64,000 bases of DNA, taken from contig CAJQUW010007293.1 of NCBI GenBank assembly GCA_907163375.1, positions 282,001 through 346,000 on the forward strand, in the 5' to 3' direction. The position numbers and the translations under genes were made by a program. Numbering within the stretch: the first letter of the stretch is position 1; each line of letters opens with the position of its first letter. Below are positions 44,414 to 54,185 of this stretch, piece after piece. Below the pieces are notes generated by a model. The model saw only the letters and a list, made by a program, of their open reading frames with translations. It was not told the origin of the DNA and did not search any database. Source of the DNA: Prostheceraeus crozeri. Taxonomy: Eukaryota > Platyhelminthes > Polycladida > Euryleptidae.

Positions 44414-47400
44414 TCGAAATTTCAGTCTATCAGCTCATTAATTTATAATTCAGATCCACCTTACGCTTTACAACTATTACCGTGACGAATTTACCAATAT
44501 GATTTTATGAGGAATTCCATTGCTGCAATCCATGGTCATGTATTAGCTATTATACTAATTTGCGAAATTCAGCAATTTACTAAGAATTTCGAATTTCGAA
44601 CCCTTCCTATGATTTCCACAATGGTATAGTTACATTGTAACACGCTCTTACTTGCTTTGTATTCTTTTGTCTTGTCACGTCAGTGACTGACTGTGAGCGC
44701 TCATAATGTTTCTCAAAGATAGTGTTGAATTCCACATCAGTCAACAAGGATCCAGTTACCCATCCCTCCATTGCAAATGTGCTAAACAGATAATTAGATA
44801 ACTAACTAGTGATAATAGCTAGTAACATGCTTTCATCACAAAAAACTGAATTCTCCTCTCAGATAAGAGTAATTTGCCATGAATATCATGCAGATTGATC
44901 CAGTTTTCGCCGTGATACAAATAGTAATCGTCAGGCGGTATAGTAAAGTATCAGAAGATCGCATGTCTCAAAATTCTTTACTTCAATGCTTCATTTTTGC
45001 GGAACTCAGCACAGGTGTGGTATAGATCTATTTATTGTAGCTCCCAGACGCATTTGGTAAAACCTTCAGTGAAAATTCTTAATGGAATCATGCAAAACGA
45101 CTGGATTCTTATATATAACAACATCCAGACCGCTAAGTCCCTTCTCATACATTTGAAAGAACAGTTCTTTCCTTTGGATTAGTTGGTGTTCAGTCCTGCT
45201 TCATGGAAATATTAAAGAAACGATTAGAATTCCGAAAAGAAGAAGCTGGCTTTGGTTTCGTTTCTTTGATCGGTGATATGGAACTTTAAAGCGATCGATC
45301 GCTTACCTTCCCAAGTCGATGGTGATTAGAAACGGAGATTTCAGAAATGCATGGTTCTAAAATTTCAGTCAATTTGACAAACAATTTTTCTTTGCTCGAC
45401 AAGGTTGGGCAAAAACTACCCAATACAAGTTTTGGGCCAAAACTTCGGGTCAAAACCCAAGTTAAAATAAATGAATGAAATCAAGTAAACGAAGTGCATT
45501 CCTTGTATTTTGTGCTGACATAAAGATTCTTCTATGGGCCAAAATTCCTATTGGGCCTATGAGAAGTGTGGTATTAGTGGGAAACGATTTATTATTGCAA
45601 TAATTGTAATTAGTAGCCTAAGTGCTATGTCATAAAGTTTTCTTTCAATTTAACCCACACTGATATACTAACTAATTGAAGATCTTTGATTAAATTATGA
45701 TTGAGTTGCACATTGCTCATAGCAAAGCAATTGTTTTCATTTTATCATTCAGAAATATAAACAAGCTTGATAAATATTATAGCTGCGCAGTAAGTGCATA
45801 GTTAAACATATTTAGAATGCGAAATCGGAATGAATTTACTTTTGGATTAATGTTGGCTATCGCAGAAAGTTAAGGGTGCGAAGATAACTGCGAAGATGCA
45901 AAATATACGGAATATATAAAAATTCAATATGCACAAATGCAACAAAATACATGTAAGCTTACAGCAGATACAATATGTATGTACTTTCAATGCGCGGTAT
46001 TGTCAAGCCCAGAATAAAATAGCAAATAATCACAAGTATTTCATTTTTGAAATATTCTGTGATGAATCCAGTGGAAATTTGATAAAATATCAGAACTTTG
46101 TGCTATTATCCTGTATCTCTCCTGAGATTCCAATCAAAATATGAATTTTTGTAACTTGATCTGTATATATTCAGCATTAATGGAAAGCCCAAGTTTTGTA
46201 TCATTCACCCAAGGTCGACCCAAAACCCAAGGTCCAACCTTGCGCTCGATATCCCTCCTCATAATACATTCAGTTATGTCTTCTCCCAATGCGTCTGTCT
46301 TCACTAATCCCTCAAATATGCGTTTTCTGTTAACTTCGTTCATCAAAGGAATTATCCCCATTGTGAGAGACGTAATCACCTCATTCTTCGACGATCGAAT
46401 CAATGCCCGAATTTCAGACAATAACGGAATTTGATTTTCTTTCTCTTACATATAATGGAATGGGTATGAGCCCAGAATAGGTTCACCATGCGCACACGCC
46501 ACGTCATGAAAAAATTCATGCAATTGCATCTGTTTAATATTAATTACTATTATTATATTGATCTCATTCAAAAATGTGAGGTTCCACGTACCCGGGTCGC
46601 TATGATTGAAAATATGAAAGAATACCTTCTTCTTCGGGTACGGTATGTATATTAAATAAAAATTACAAATTTTTCCTGACGTTTCGCCGTCCGGCTTGGT
46701 CGCAGGAATCGAAGAAACTGTTGTACAGAACAGAATACAATTCATGAGGATGGCATGATATTGATTTAATCCTAGATAAATTGCTATTAGACCTGTTAAA
46801 CATAAGATACACAACCGTATAAAATTATTCATGTACTCCTATAATACTGCTATTTACAATCTAAGTATACTGATGCTGTATCACTACAAATAAGACAAAG
46901 AATACTAAAATGAAGTTAAGAAAAATGCTGGAGAAAGAAACCTGGTTCATGAGACATTGGTCAGCTTCTTCCCGGTGCATCCATTCATTAATTGATCAGG
47001 CTGGATTTCGTTGATGTACAGCGACTCAAGAAAAATACGTCGAGAATAGTTATGGACGTTTGAGTGAATTATCTCCCATTGAATGTTGACCTGACTATGG
47101 GGATGCTCCACGTGGAAATGGTCACACACAGCCAGTGGCGGCTCGTGACATTTGGTCCAGGTGGTGCATAAGCATGAAATTTTTACATAATCAAAAATCT
47201 AGTCTAAAAGGATCTTATTTTATAAATGAAAAGCAAATAATATGTTAGCAACATGCTATACATGTGTAAGTCTATGTCACTGCATTTCGTTACACGGTTG
47301 AAGTAACATTTTGTCTATTCATGGACTGATCGCTGGTGCTAATCTCACATCACCACACTCAGTAAAAAGGGAATCACAATGCATTGTCTTTGCATTGTGG

Positions 47401-47480
47401 TATTCTTACCGACAAACAAAAGTTTATTCTAGTTTCATGAACTAGAATGGTAATGGTCAAAAGACCGTTAGACTAGTAAT
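44414..47480. other. Host intergenic sequence, no gene recognised
   Basis: Short chance frames only. No domain, RNA gene or complete transposon seen. Confidence 0.55.
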
Positions 47481-47703
47481 GGTCAAAAGACCGTTCCAGG
47501 ACACCATAAAATCAAAAAATTAGTACTTTTAAAAACGACATAAATTTATGAATTTAGTCCCTTTTTCAGGTTTTTAAGACATAAATTCATGAATTTAGTC
47601 CATTCAAAAAGTACCATTTTTTCAAAAAATGGTATTTTTAAAAACAACATAAATTCATGAATTTGAACCCTTTTTCAGGTTATGAAGACCTAAATTCATA
47701 AAT

Positions 47704-47731
47704 CGGCTAAAGCCAGAGGAGCTTCGCTCCG
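47704..47731. repeat. Palindromic element at a filled site
   Basis: 28 bp (CGGCTAAAGCC joined to GGAGCTTCGCTCCG) flanked by AT/AT. The empty version ATAAATTTGGG is at 27860-27870 in Polinton 2. Confidence 0.85.
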
Positions 47732-48051
47732 ATTTGGGTGTTTTTAAAAATACCCAATTTTTCAAATTTTTCAAAATCTCAAATTTGAGAATTACAATTT
47801 TCACCCCCAAAATCATGACCGTTCCAGGACACCGAAAATCATAAAAGTTAAGAATCTCAAATTTGTGAATTACAATTTTTACCTTGAAAATCATGACCGT
47901 TCTAGGACACCGAAAACCCGGACACCGAAAATCATAAAAGTTGAGAATTTCAAATTCATGAATTTTATCCATCTTTCAGGTTTTTAAAATATATCATGTG
48001 ACTAGCGAACCGAAGGTTCAGGGCTTCGCCGTTAAAAATATTTCTTTAAAA

Positions 48052-48215
48052 ATGGAAGGAACTTCAGAAATGGATGAAACAAAAGTGGAAGGAACTTCAG
48101 AAATGGAAGGAACCTCAAGAATATATCCTTCGTTATCTCAATTAAAAACAGGTGAAATGGTTCTCAATTATTATTAAGATTAGAGCACTATGATAAATTA
48201 AGAAGACGCAATTAT
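48052..48215 (+). pseudogene. N-terminal stub of membrane-protein gene
   Basis: ATG 48052 opens a copy of the membrane-gene start with the repeat MEGTSEM/ETKVEGTSEM, then RIYPSLSQL, and soon meets stops. This is the TIR-borne fragment found at the protease end of Polintons 1 and 2 as well. Confidence 0.7.
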
Positions 48216-48219
48216 TACT

Positions 48220-48870
48220 TAGTCATTCTTCGTTATTGTATGCTCAACATTATTTAAAGTACTAATTGTGTGAAGTAGAAGATCATTGTAACTCATAAAC
48301 TCAAAATTATTCAATGAACCCGTACACTGGCTGATAATTGAAGAGAGAGACAGAGATTGAAGAGAGAGAAACATCTAGCAGCTTTTCCCTAAAATTATGT
48401 TGAACAGCGCAATCATTTGTCATTTCAATTTACCCATCGGTAAACTTTTGGCATTTCAACTTACGCGTGCGTAAAGTTTTGACATTTCAATTTACCCCTA
48501 CGTAAATTATTTTCAGAATCTGTTTTCAAAATCTATTTTCAAAATCCATTTGCAAAGTCTATTTTCAAATTCAGTTTTAGAAATCGATTTGCAAAATTCA
48601 TTTAGCGTTTGCCAAACACATACGGGTAGTAAAGTACTTCCCATTGTGAAGACATGAATAGATTAAGCACATAAGAGTGCATTGACAATAAAAGCAAATG
48701 ACAATAAAATTCTTCTTCTAAATTTAGAACGCATAGACGGCGACATGCGGGATAGTTGTTATGGCAATTTTAAACAATCATTTTAACGATGAAACATATT
48801 TTACAAATGAAGTTCATGAAGAAAATTGAAATATATAAAACAATATAGATTAGAATAATTATAATATAAT
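48220..48870. other. Non-coding region upstream of protease
   Basis: No gene seen. It has an imperfect repeat series around TTTGACATTTCAATTTACC and ATTTTCAAAATC. One copy of the 59-bp-type unit follows at 48880-48960. Confidence 0.55.
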
Positions 48871-48983
48871 CATTTCAAAATCGAATAAGTAGTAAGGAAA
48901 GACATCATTAGAGAACAGTTTTAAATCAATACCCCCTCCCTTCTGTCTTCTAGGGGTCCCTTAAGAAATTTTTTTATTATAAA

Positions 48984-49445
48984 ATGAGCAACATAAATGA
49001 GTTTTTTAAATTATATGGAACACAAACGACAACGAATTTCGACCTAAAGGAAATCGCAAATCAATTAGGAATAAAGAATTTTCATGTTCTAATGAGAAAC
49101 GAATTACAATTCCTAAAAAATAGGCCATCAGGAACCTTCAGTTCCCGGAACAAAGTTCCATCAATAGCTGTAAATTTCATAACGAATCTTCACACTTCAG
49201 ACCAAAACGGCGTACATTGGTCAGCAGGTATCTTTAGTAAAAACGGAGATAATTATTATTTTGACTCATACGGGCTTCCACCTACAAATGAAGTAAAAGA
49301 ATTACTTGGAACGGGAACATACAATACGTTTCAAATTCAAAAACCAGGAACAACTTATTGTGGACAATTATGTCTTTATGTTTTATTTAAATTACAAAAA
49401 GGAGTACCATTTCTAGATATTATGTTAGAGTTAAACAATCTATAA
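48984..49445 (+). CDS. Adenain-like cysteine protease (153 aa)
   Basis: Intact. Catalytic His78 (GVHWSA), Asp94 (YYFDSYG), Gln119 and Cys126 (QKPGTTYCGQ). The Gln-x6-Cys-Gly spacing is that of adenovirus protease. Residues 50-60 (GTFSSRNKVPS) come from an in-frame palindrome absent in Polinton 1. Expected to cleave capsid and core precursors, possibly the phospholipase-integrase protein. ATG follows TTTTTTATTATAAA. Convergent with the phospholipase-integrase gene, 35 bp apart. Confidence 0.88.
   Translation: MSNINEFFKLYGTQTTTNFDLKEIANQLGIKNFHVLMRNELQFLKNRPSGTFSSRNKVPSIAVNFITNLHTSDQNGVHWSAGIFSKNGDNYYFDSYGLPPTNEVKELLGTGTYNTFQIQKPGTTYCGQLCLYVLFKLQKGVPFLDIMLELNNL
49131..49163. repeat. In-frame palindromic insertion in protease
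   Basis: Same 33-nt block as 29318-29350. Confidence 0.88.
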
Positions 49446-49479
49446 CTCAAGCGAAGCTAGCTAAAGCGCCACCTAAAGG

Positions 49480-50799
49480 TTAAAGCTCTGTTTTCTGTAA
49501 TTCATTTTGATAAAAACGACCTCTGATATCCTCATTATCTAAATCTTTAATTTCATAAGTAATCGGATAAGTTTTATTTATTTTGCAAACTTCAAATATT
49601 TCTTTAGTCCAATAACCAACAAAGCCTTTTTCAAATTTATTCTTATATTTAAATATTCTAACTCTATCTCCAATTTTAAATTTCGGCTTAAGTTTCTGCA
49701 AATTCGGATTACTCTCATTGGAATAATTATTCTCGAATATTTTCTTTCGTATTAAATCAGGGTCGTCAGAAGCATTCTTTGGAGTTTCTTCAATACCAGA
49801 ATGAACTTTATTATTGTACTGCTCTACAATTCCTGGTAATATTTTTAACCATTTCTGATTTCCTTGCTGAGTAAATTTCTTGAAAATTTTATTTTTTAAC
49901 GTCCGATTGAATCTTTCTATCACTATAGCTTTTCCTGCGTTTTCAGTTGAATAAACAGTTTCAAATAGTGGCTGAACATTTCTTTTATAAAATTCCGACC
50001 CTTTATCAACAAACAATTTTTTTGGCTTTCTATTACTTTCTTTAAAGATTTCTTCAAACGCATATTTAACTGAAAGACCACTTTTATTTTTTAAAGGCTT
50101 TACCCAAGCATATCGTGTATATAAATCTATAACTGTCAATGCGTATTTGTAGTCCCTTTCATTCGGCATATGAATAAGATCAGCACTCCAAATATCATCT
50201 TTATTAAATACTTTTACTTTCAATAAATATTTCGGCTTTCTGTATTCCTTATGAATTTCAGATGCATAAACGTCTGAATTATGATTTTCATTTAAACCCT
50301 GACCGAATAATATTTTAGCTTGTAAAGCTTTCTTAACAAACATTCTTTCAATTTTTTCTCTAAATGTAGGATTCTGAATACTATCTAATTCTTGAATCAT
50401 CTTCTTATCAGCTGCATGACGAGAACTTAGATCATGATTTCGATAAGCTAAATCATGCCTGTAAGCGGCGGCATCTACTCTATTTATCGGTTCTTCACCT
50501 GGTTTCGGATTATTATTCTCATCTAGTCTTATATCTAATCGAGTTCCTGGACCAGTATATGAATGACCAGGAAGATGTTTTTCTTTCGAATATTTACTCC
50601 AAATAAAGCCAGGAAAGTTTTCTAATGTTTTTTGTATGTCACCACCGTAGGTAGTAGCCAAACTTTGTTTGTCGTCGTTATCTTCATAAATTTTACAATT
50701 TGAGTTTTTATTTTTGTTTAATAGATAATTTAATAAATCTAAATTAGCAATTTTTAATTTAATTAAATTTTCTGAATTTGTGGAATTTGCGGTATCCAT
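49480..50799 (-). CDS. Phospholipase A2-integrase fusion protein (439 aa)
   Basis: Intact. Residues 55-165 form a parvovirus-VP1-like phospholipase A2 domain: calcium loop YTGPG (81-85), then VDAAAYRHDLAYRNHD with His115-Asp116 and Tyr119. Residues 185-345 form a retroviral-type integrase core with Asp207 (SADLIHM), Asp265 (FVDKGSEF) and Glu295 (VIERFNRTLK). The last 70 residues (KFKIGDRVRI... GYWTKEIF... GRFYQNEL) are the SH3/chromo-like DNA-binding tail usual in Polinton integrases. The usual N-terminal HHCC zinc domain is missing and the phospholipase occupies its place. The second Asp-Glu spacing of 29 is shorter than in retroviruses. Both enzymes probably travel in the virion (inference). 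Confidence 0.92.
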   Translation of the reverse strand: MDTANSTNSENLIKLKIANLDLLNYLLNKNKNSNCKIYEDNDDKQSLATTYGGDIQKTLENFPGFIWSKYSKEKHLPGHSYTGPGTRLDIRLDENNNPKPGEEPINRVDAAAYRHDLAYRNHDLSSRHAADKKMIQELDSIQNPTFREKIERMFVKKALQAKILFGQGLNENHNSDVYASEIHKEYRKPKYLLKVKVFNKDDIWSADLIHMPNERDYKYALTVIDLYTRYAWVKPLKNKSGLSVKYAFEEIFKESNRKPKKLFVDKGSEFYKRNVQPLFETVYSTENAGKAIVIERFNRTLKNKIFKKFTQQGNQKWLKILPGIVEQYNNKVHSGIEETPKNASDDPDLIRKKIFENNYSNESNPNLQKLKPKFKIGDRVRIFKYKNKFEKGFVGYWTKEIFEVCKINKTYPITYEIKDLDNEDIRGRFYQNELQKTEL

Positions 50800-50870
50800 T
50801 TTTAAAGATAAAAAACTTTTAAAAGATAAAATAAAAGTTTTACCGAATCGGAGCGAAGCTCCTCAGGTTA

Positions 50871-51413
50871 TTACCTTATCATACTAGGACTTAGATATAT
50901 TCCAGAACCATCTTTAGTTTCTTTAATTTCAATTAAATCATCAACATTGTGGAGAATATTTTTAAGAACTCGTTTTCCTTCATCAACTAATTTTAATTTA
51001 CTAATAAAATTATCTACTACTCCTTTTCCTTCGGGCGAAGCCCTGGAAGACATCTCCGTTGACCCATGAACCGATGCCCCTTCTCCCCTAGCAACTTTTT
51101 CTAACTCTCTATTATGTCGTTTTTGTTCTTCTAATACTGCCTTCTCTGATTTATTTTTATTTACTGCTTGGACAATACCAGCTGTCCCACCTGCAACACT
51201 TCCTGCTGCAGCTATGCCACCTATTATTAGTGGAATTAATGGGAGAATCCCGCCATTCTTTTCTTCTTGTAATTGAATATTCTCTATCATTGGTTTACTT
51301 ATGTAATACTTTTTTTTGTTAATCGTAATAGTTTTAGGGGTATTTTTGTCAACAATATTACGTAATTTTAATTCAACAGTTTTATTATTAATATTACTTT
51401 TCGCTTGCGACAT
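50871..51413 (-). CDS. Small Gly-rich core-like protein (180 aa), copy A
   Basis: Intact homologue of 30997-31476 with a 21-residue insertion (GASVHGSTEMSSRASPEGKG region) encoded by a GC-rich palindrome at 51022-51084. One substitution distinguishes it from copy B (Val for Ala in KAVLEEQ). Confidence 0.75.
   Translation of the reverse strand: MSQAKSNINNKTVELKLRNIVDKNTPKTITINKKKYYISKPMIENIQLQEEKNGGILPLIPLIIGGIAAAGSVAGGTAGIVQAVNKNKSEKAVLEEQKRHNRELEKVARGEGASVHGSTEMSSRASPEGKGVVDNFISKLKLVDEGKRVLKNILHNVDDLIEIKETKDGSGIYLSPSMIR
51022..51084. repeat. In-frame palindromic insertion in core-like gene
   Basis: 63 nt with GGGCGAAGCCC, a GGAAGACATCTCC arm and a GACCCATGAACCGATGCCCC segment. Absent in Polintons 1 and 2; duplicated at 53596-53658. 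Confidence 0.88.
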
Positions 51414-51544
51414 TTTTAATAAAAAATTTTAAGTTAAGAATTTAAAGTTATCAAAAAATTTAAATCTATTCTAGTTATGAAAAATTTTTAGTTAAGAATT
51501 TTTAAGTTAACAAAAATTTTAATCTATTCTAGTTATGAAAAAAA

Positions 51545-51611
51545 TTTTAATTAACCTATCGGAGCAAAGCTCCTCTGGCTTTAGCCGATCGGACCAAAGG
51601 TCCTCAGGTTA
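51545..51611. repeat. Palindromic block after capsid gene
   Basis: CGGAGCAAAGCTCC, GGCTTTAGCC and CGGACCAAAGGTCCTCAGGTT in a row. Duplicated at 54119-54185. Confidence 0.82.
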
Positions 51612-52946
51612 CTAACCTATCCTAACCATCTTTCCATTAAGAATTTCAATAGAATATTTTGCATCTTCTAGCAGTAAACCATAAGCCATCAATGAAGTTG
51701 TGGAATCTTTCTTTTCAATATTAATTGTTACATCACAACCATTTTTAATAATATCTTCTGATTGTGCACTTAAATCGAAGCAGAAAATTGGATATAAATG
51801 TCTCCAATCTCCAGGAGTTAATTGTGGTTCAACTCCAAATTCTATACAAAGATTTCTATAAGAATCATATCCTTCCATAAATTGATTATTGGTATCATCG
51901 AATCTTAATGGATCAATTGGATATCGAGTTTGATTTAATGAAACTTGTAAACTTCGAATTGTATTAATATGGAAGATATTATTGTTCTTATAAAAACTTG
52001 GAGAATTATTTCTTTGAAATGTTAGTAATAAATATCTTGGAGTATTCGCAGTTCTAGTAAAATGCCAGTTAAATCTTTGTTCGGAAAAAGTTACTGAACT
52101 AGCAGTTCTCTTTAGAAAATTAACTGGAATTGGTTTGTTAGTATTTAATCTTTTTGCAATAGCTGTTTCAACCTCTAAACTAGGAGTAATATGCTTAATC
52201 CACCATTCAAGTCTATCAATTTTTAAATATGCTTTTTTCCCAGTCTTACCAAAAAAGATTAATTCATTATTTGCTGTACGATGAATTATTAATTTAAATT
52301 TTAATTGATATGATATTTTATCATAATCTAAATATCCGAATAATGGAGACAATGACCAATTTACTGTCTGTTTACTTTTTTTGTTAAATTCACGTCTTTC
52401 TTTATATGCTTCATTATTTGTTTTATTTAAATGTTTTGCAATATTTTCTACATCTTTCGCAATTCCTGCGGCATCTGTTCCAGCGTGAGTTAAATCATCA
52501 ATAATTATACCATCATTAGTATCAGGAAACCAACCTTCGATTTCATACTTTTTATTATTTTCACCAATTGTTATAAATCTAAGCATTGTATCAATTACAC
52601 CTGGGGAATCACTTATTGTTTCTATATTTTGAGTTGCAACATCTAAACGCATTTGTGTAAATAAACTTGGGAAAAAATTATTCTCTAGTGTAATATTATC
52701 GGTATCTGGTAATGGTGTTGTAAAATTAGCATCACTATATAAAGAATATTCGCAGTGTAAAAATGAATCAGGTAAATATAAATAACTCTGCTGATTATCA
52801 ACTTCAAAGATTAAATCTCCTCCAGTGTTTACTCTACTGGAAGATCCGGGATTCATAGCAATTCTTATATAGTCATTCTTTTTTTGATTGTAACTGGTGA
52901 ACGGGGGATCATCTAATCTAAATTTATTTTCGATAAGCGAAGACAT
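51612..52946 (-). CDS. Putative major capsid protein (444 aa), copy A
   Basis: Intact. Same length and start context as 31562-32896. Differs from copy B by about two residues (Ser for Ile in ASSVTF, Ile for Val in GDLIFEV). Confidence 0.72.
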   Translation of the reverse strand: MSSLIENKFRLDDPPFTSYNQKKNDYIRIAMNPGSSSRVNTGGDLIFEVDNQQSYLYLPDSFLHCEYSLYSDANFTTPLPDTDNITLENNFFPSLFTQMRLDVATQNIETISDSPGVIDTMLRFITIGENNKKYEIEGWFPDTNDGIIIDDLTHAGTDAAGIAKDVENIAKHLNKTNNEAYKERREFNKKSKQTVNWSLSPLFGYLDYDKISYQLKFKLIIHRTANNELIFFGKTGKKAYLKIDRLEWWIKHITPSLEVETAIAKRLNTNKPIPVNFLKRTASSVTFSEQRFNWHFTRTANTPRYLLLTFQRNNSPSFYKNNNIFHINTIRSLQVSLNQTRYPIDPLRFDDTNNQFMEGYDSYRNLCIEFGVEPQLTPGDWRHLYPIFCFDLSAQSEDIIKNGCDVTINIEKKDSTTSLMAYGLLLEDAKYSIEILNGKMVRIG

Positions 52947-53061
52947 TTTTATAAAAAATAATTTGACTTTTTGTTTTTCTCACAGATAGAAAAAAAATTT
53001 TTATTAAATATAATTTTAGAATTTTACTAAATATAATTTTAGAATTTTACTAAATATAATT

Positions 53062-53373
53062 TTAGAATTTTGCTAGACCAGCTCCGCTACAACTTTGCTG
53101 GTTAGACAGAAGGTTGCTGCTCACGCCATTACCTCTTATTTCTTCAATTGTTTTTTCATTATGTTTACTATCAGACGGAGCTCCGCTCCTCAAGGTTTCC
53201 CACCTCAAGGTTTCACCACCGTAGGTAGTAGCCAAACTTTGTTTGTCGTCGTTATCTTCATAAATTTTACAATTTGAGTTTTTATTTTTGTTTAATAGAT
53301 AATTTAATAAATCTAAATTAGCAATTTTTAATTTAATTAAATTTTCTGAATTTGTGGAATTTGCGGTATCCAT
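53062..53373 (-). CDS. Chimeric 103-aa ORF at duplication junction
   Basis: The first ~53 residues equal the N-terminus of the phospholipase-integrase protein (up to ATTYGG). After ETLRWETLRSGAPSD the frame continues in phase into the C-terminal 45 residues of the pVI-like protein, ending SGAGLAKF. It contains neither the phospholipase nor the integrase domain. It arose by the tandem duplication and retains its own start context. It may be expressed, but no function is evident. Confidence 0.6.
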   Translation of the reverse strand: MDTANSTNSENLIKLKIANLDLLNYLLNKNKNSNCKIYEDNDDKQSLATTYGGETLRWETLRSGAPSDSKHNEKTIEEIRGNGVSSNLLSNQQSCSGAGLAKF

Positions 53374-53444
53374 TTTTAAAGATAAAAAACTTTTAAAAGA
53401 TAAAATAAAAGTTTTACCGAATCGGAGCGAAGCTCCTCAGGTTA

Positions 53445-53987
53445 TTACCTTATCATACTAGGACTTAGATATATTCCAGAACCATCTTTAGTTTCTTTAA
53501 TTTCAATTAAATCATCAACATTGTGGAGAATATTTTTAAGAACTCGTTTTCCTTCATCAACTAATTTTAATTTACTAATAAAATTATCTACTACTCCTTT
53601 TCCTTCGGGCGAAGCCCTGGAAGACATCTCCGTTGACCCATGAACCGATGCCCCTTCTCCCCTAGCAACTTTTTCTAACTCTCTATTATGTCGTTTTTGT
53701 TCTTCTAATGCTGCCTTCTCTGATTTATTTTTATTTACTGCTTGGACAATACCAGCTGTCCCACCTGCAACACTTCCTGCTGCAGCTATGCCACCTATTA
53801 TTAGTGGAATTAATGGGAGAATCCCGCCATTCTTTTCTTCTTGTAATTGAATATTCTCTATCATTGGTTTACTTATGTAATACTTTTTTTTGTTAATCGT
53901 AATAGTTTTAGGGGTATTTTTGTCAACAATATTACGTAATTTTAATTCAACAGTTTTATTATTAATATTACTTTTCGCTTGCGACAT
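53445..53987 (-). CDS. Small Gly-rich core-like protein (180 aa), copy B
   Basis: Intact and nearly identical to 50871-51413, with the same palindrome-encoded insertion. Confidence 0.75.
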   Translation of the reverse strand: MSQAKSNINNKTVELKLRNIVDKNTPKTITINKKKYYISKPMIENIQLQEEKNGGILPLIPLIIGGIAAAGSVAGGTAGIVQAVNKNKSEKAALEEQKRHNRELEKVARGEGASVHGSTEMSSRASPEGKGVVDNFISKLKLVDEGKRVLKNILHNVDDLIEIKETKDGSGIYLSPSMIR

Positions 53988-54185
53988 TTTTAATAAAAAA
54001 TTTTAAGTTAAGAATTTAAAGTTATCAAAAAATTTAAATCTATTCTAGTTATGAAAAATTTTTAGTTAAGAATTTTTAAGTTAACAAAAATTTTAATCTA
54101 TTCTAGTTATGAAAAAAATTTTAATTAACCTATCGGAGCAAAGCTCCTCTGGCTTTAGCCGATCGGACCAAAGGTCCTCAGGTTA

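Larger units (their letters stand above)
50639..53212. repeat. Tandem duplication, copy A
   Basis: A unit of 2,574 bp holding the start of the phospholipase-integrase gene, the core-like gene, the capsid gene and the end of the pVI-like gene. Nearly identical to copy B at 53213-55786. Confidence 0.92.

Noticed and set aside
46134-46832. Overlapping frames on both strands in host DNA
   Set aside because: Short, without recognisable domains, and mutually overlapping as chance frames do.
47133-47150. CAGTGGCGGCTCGTGA, looks like an hAT-type terminus
   Set aside because: No matching inverted end or 8-bp duplication found nearby.
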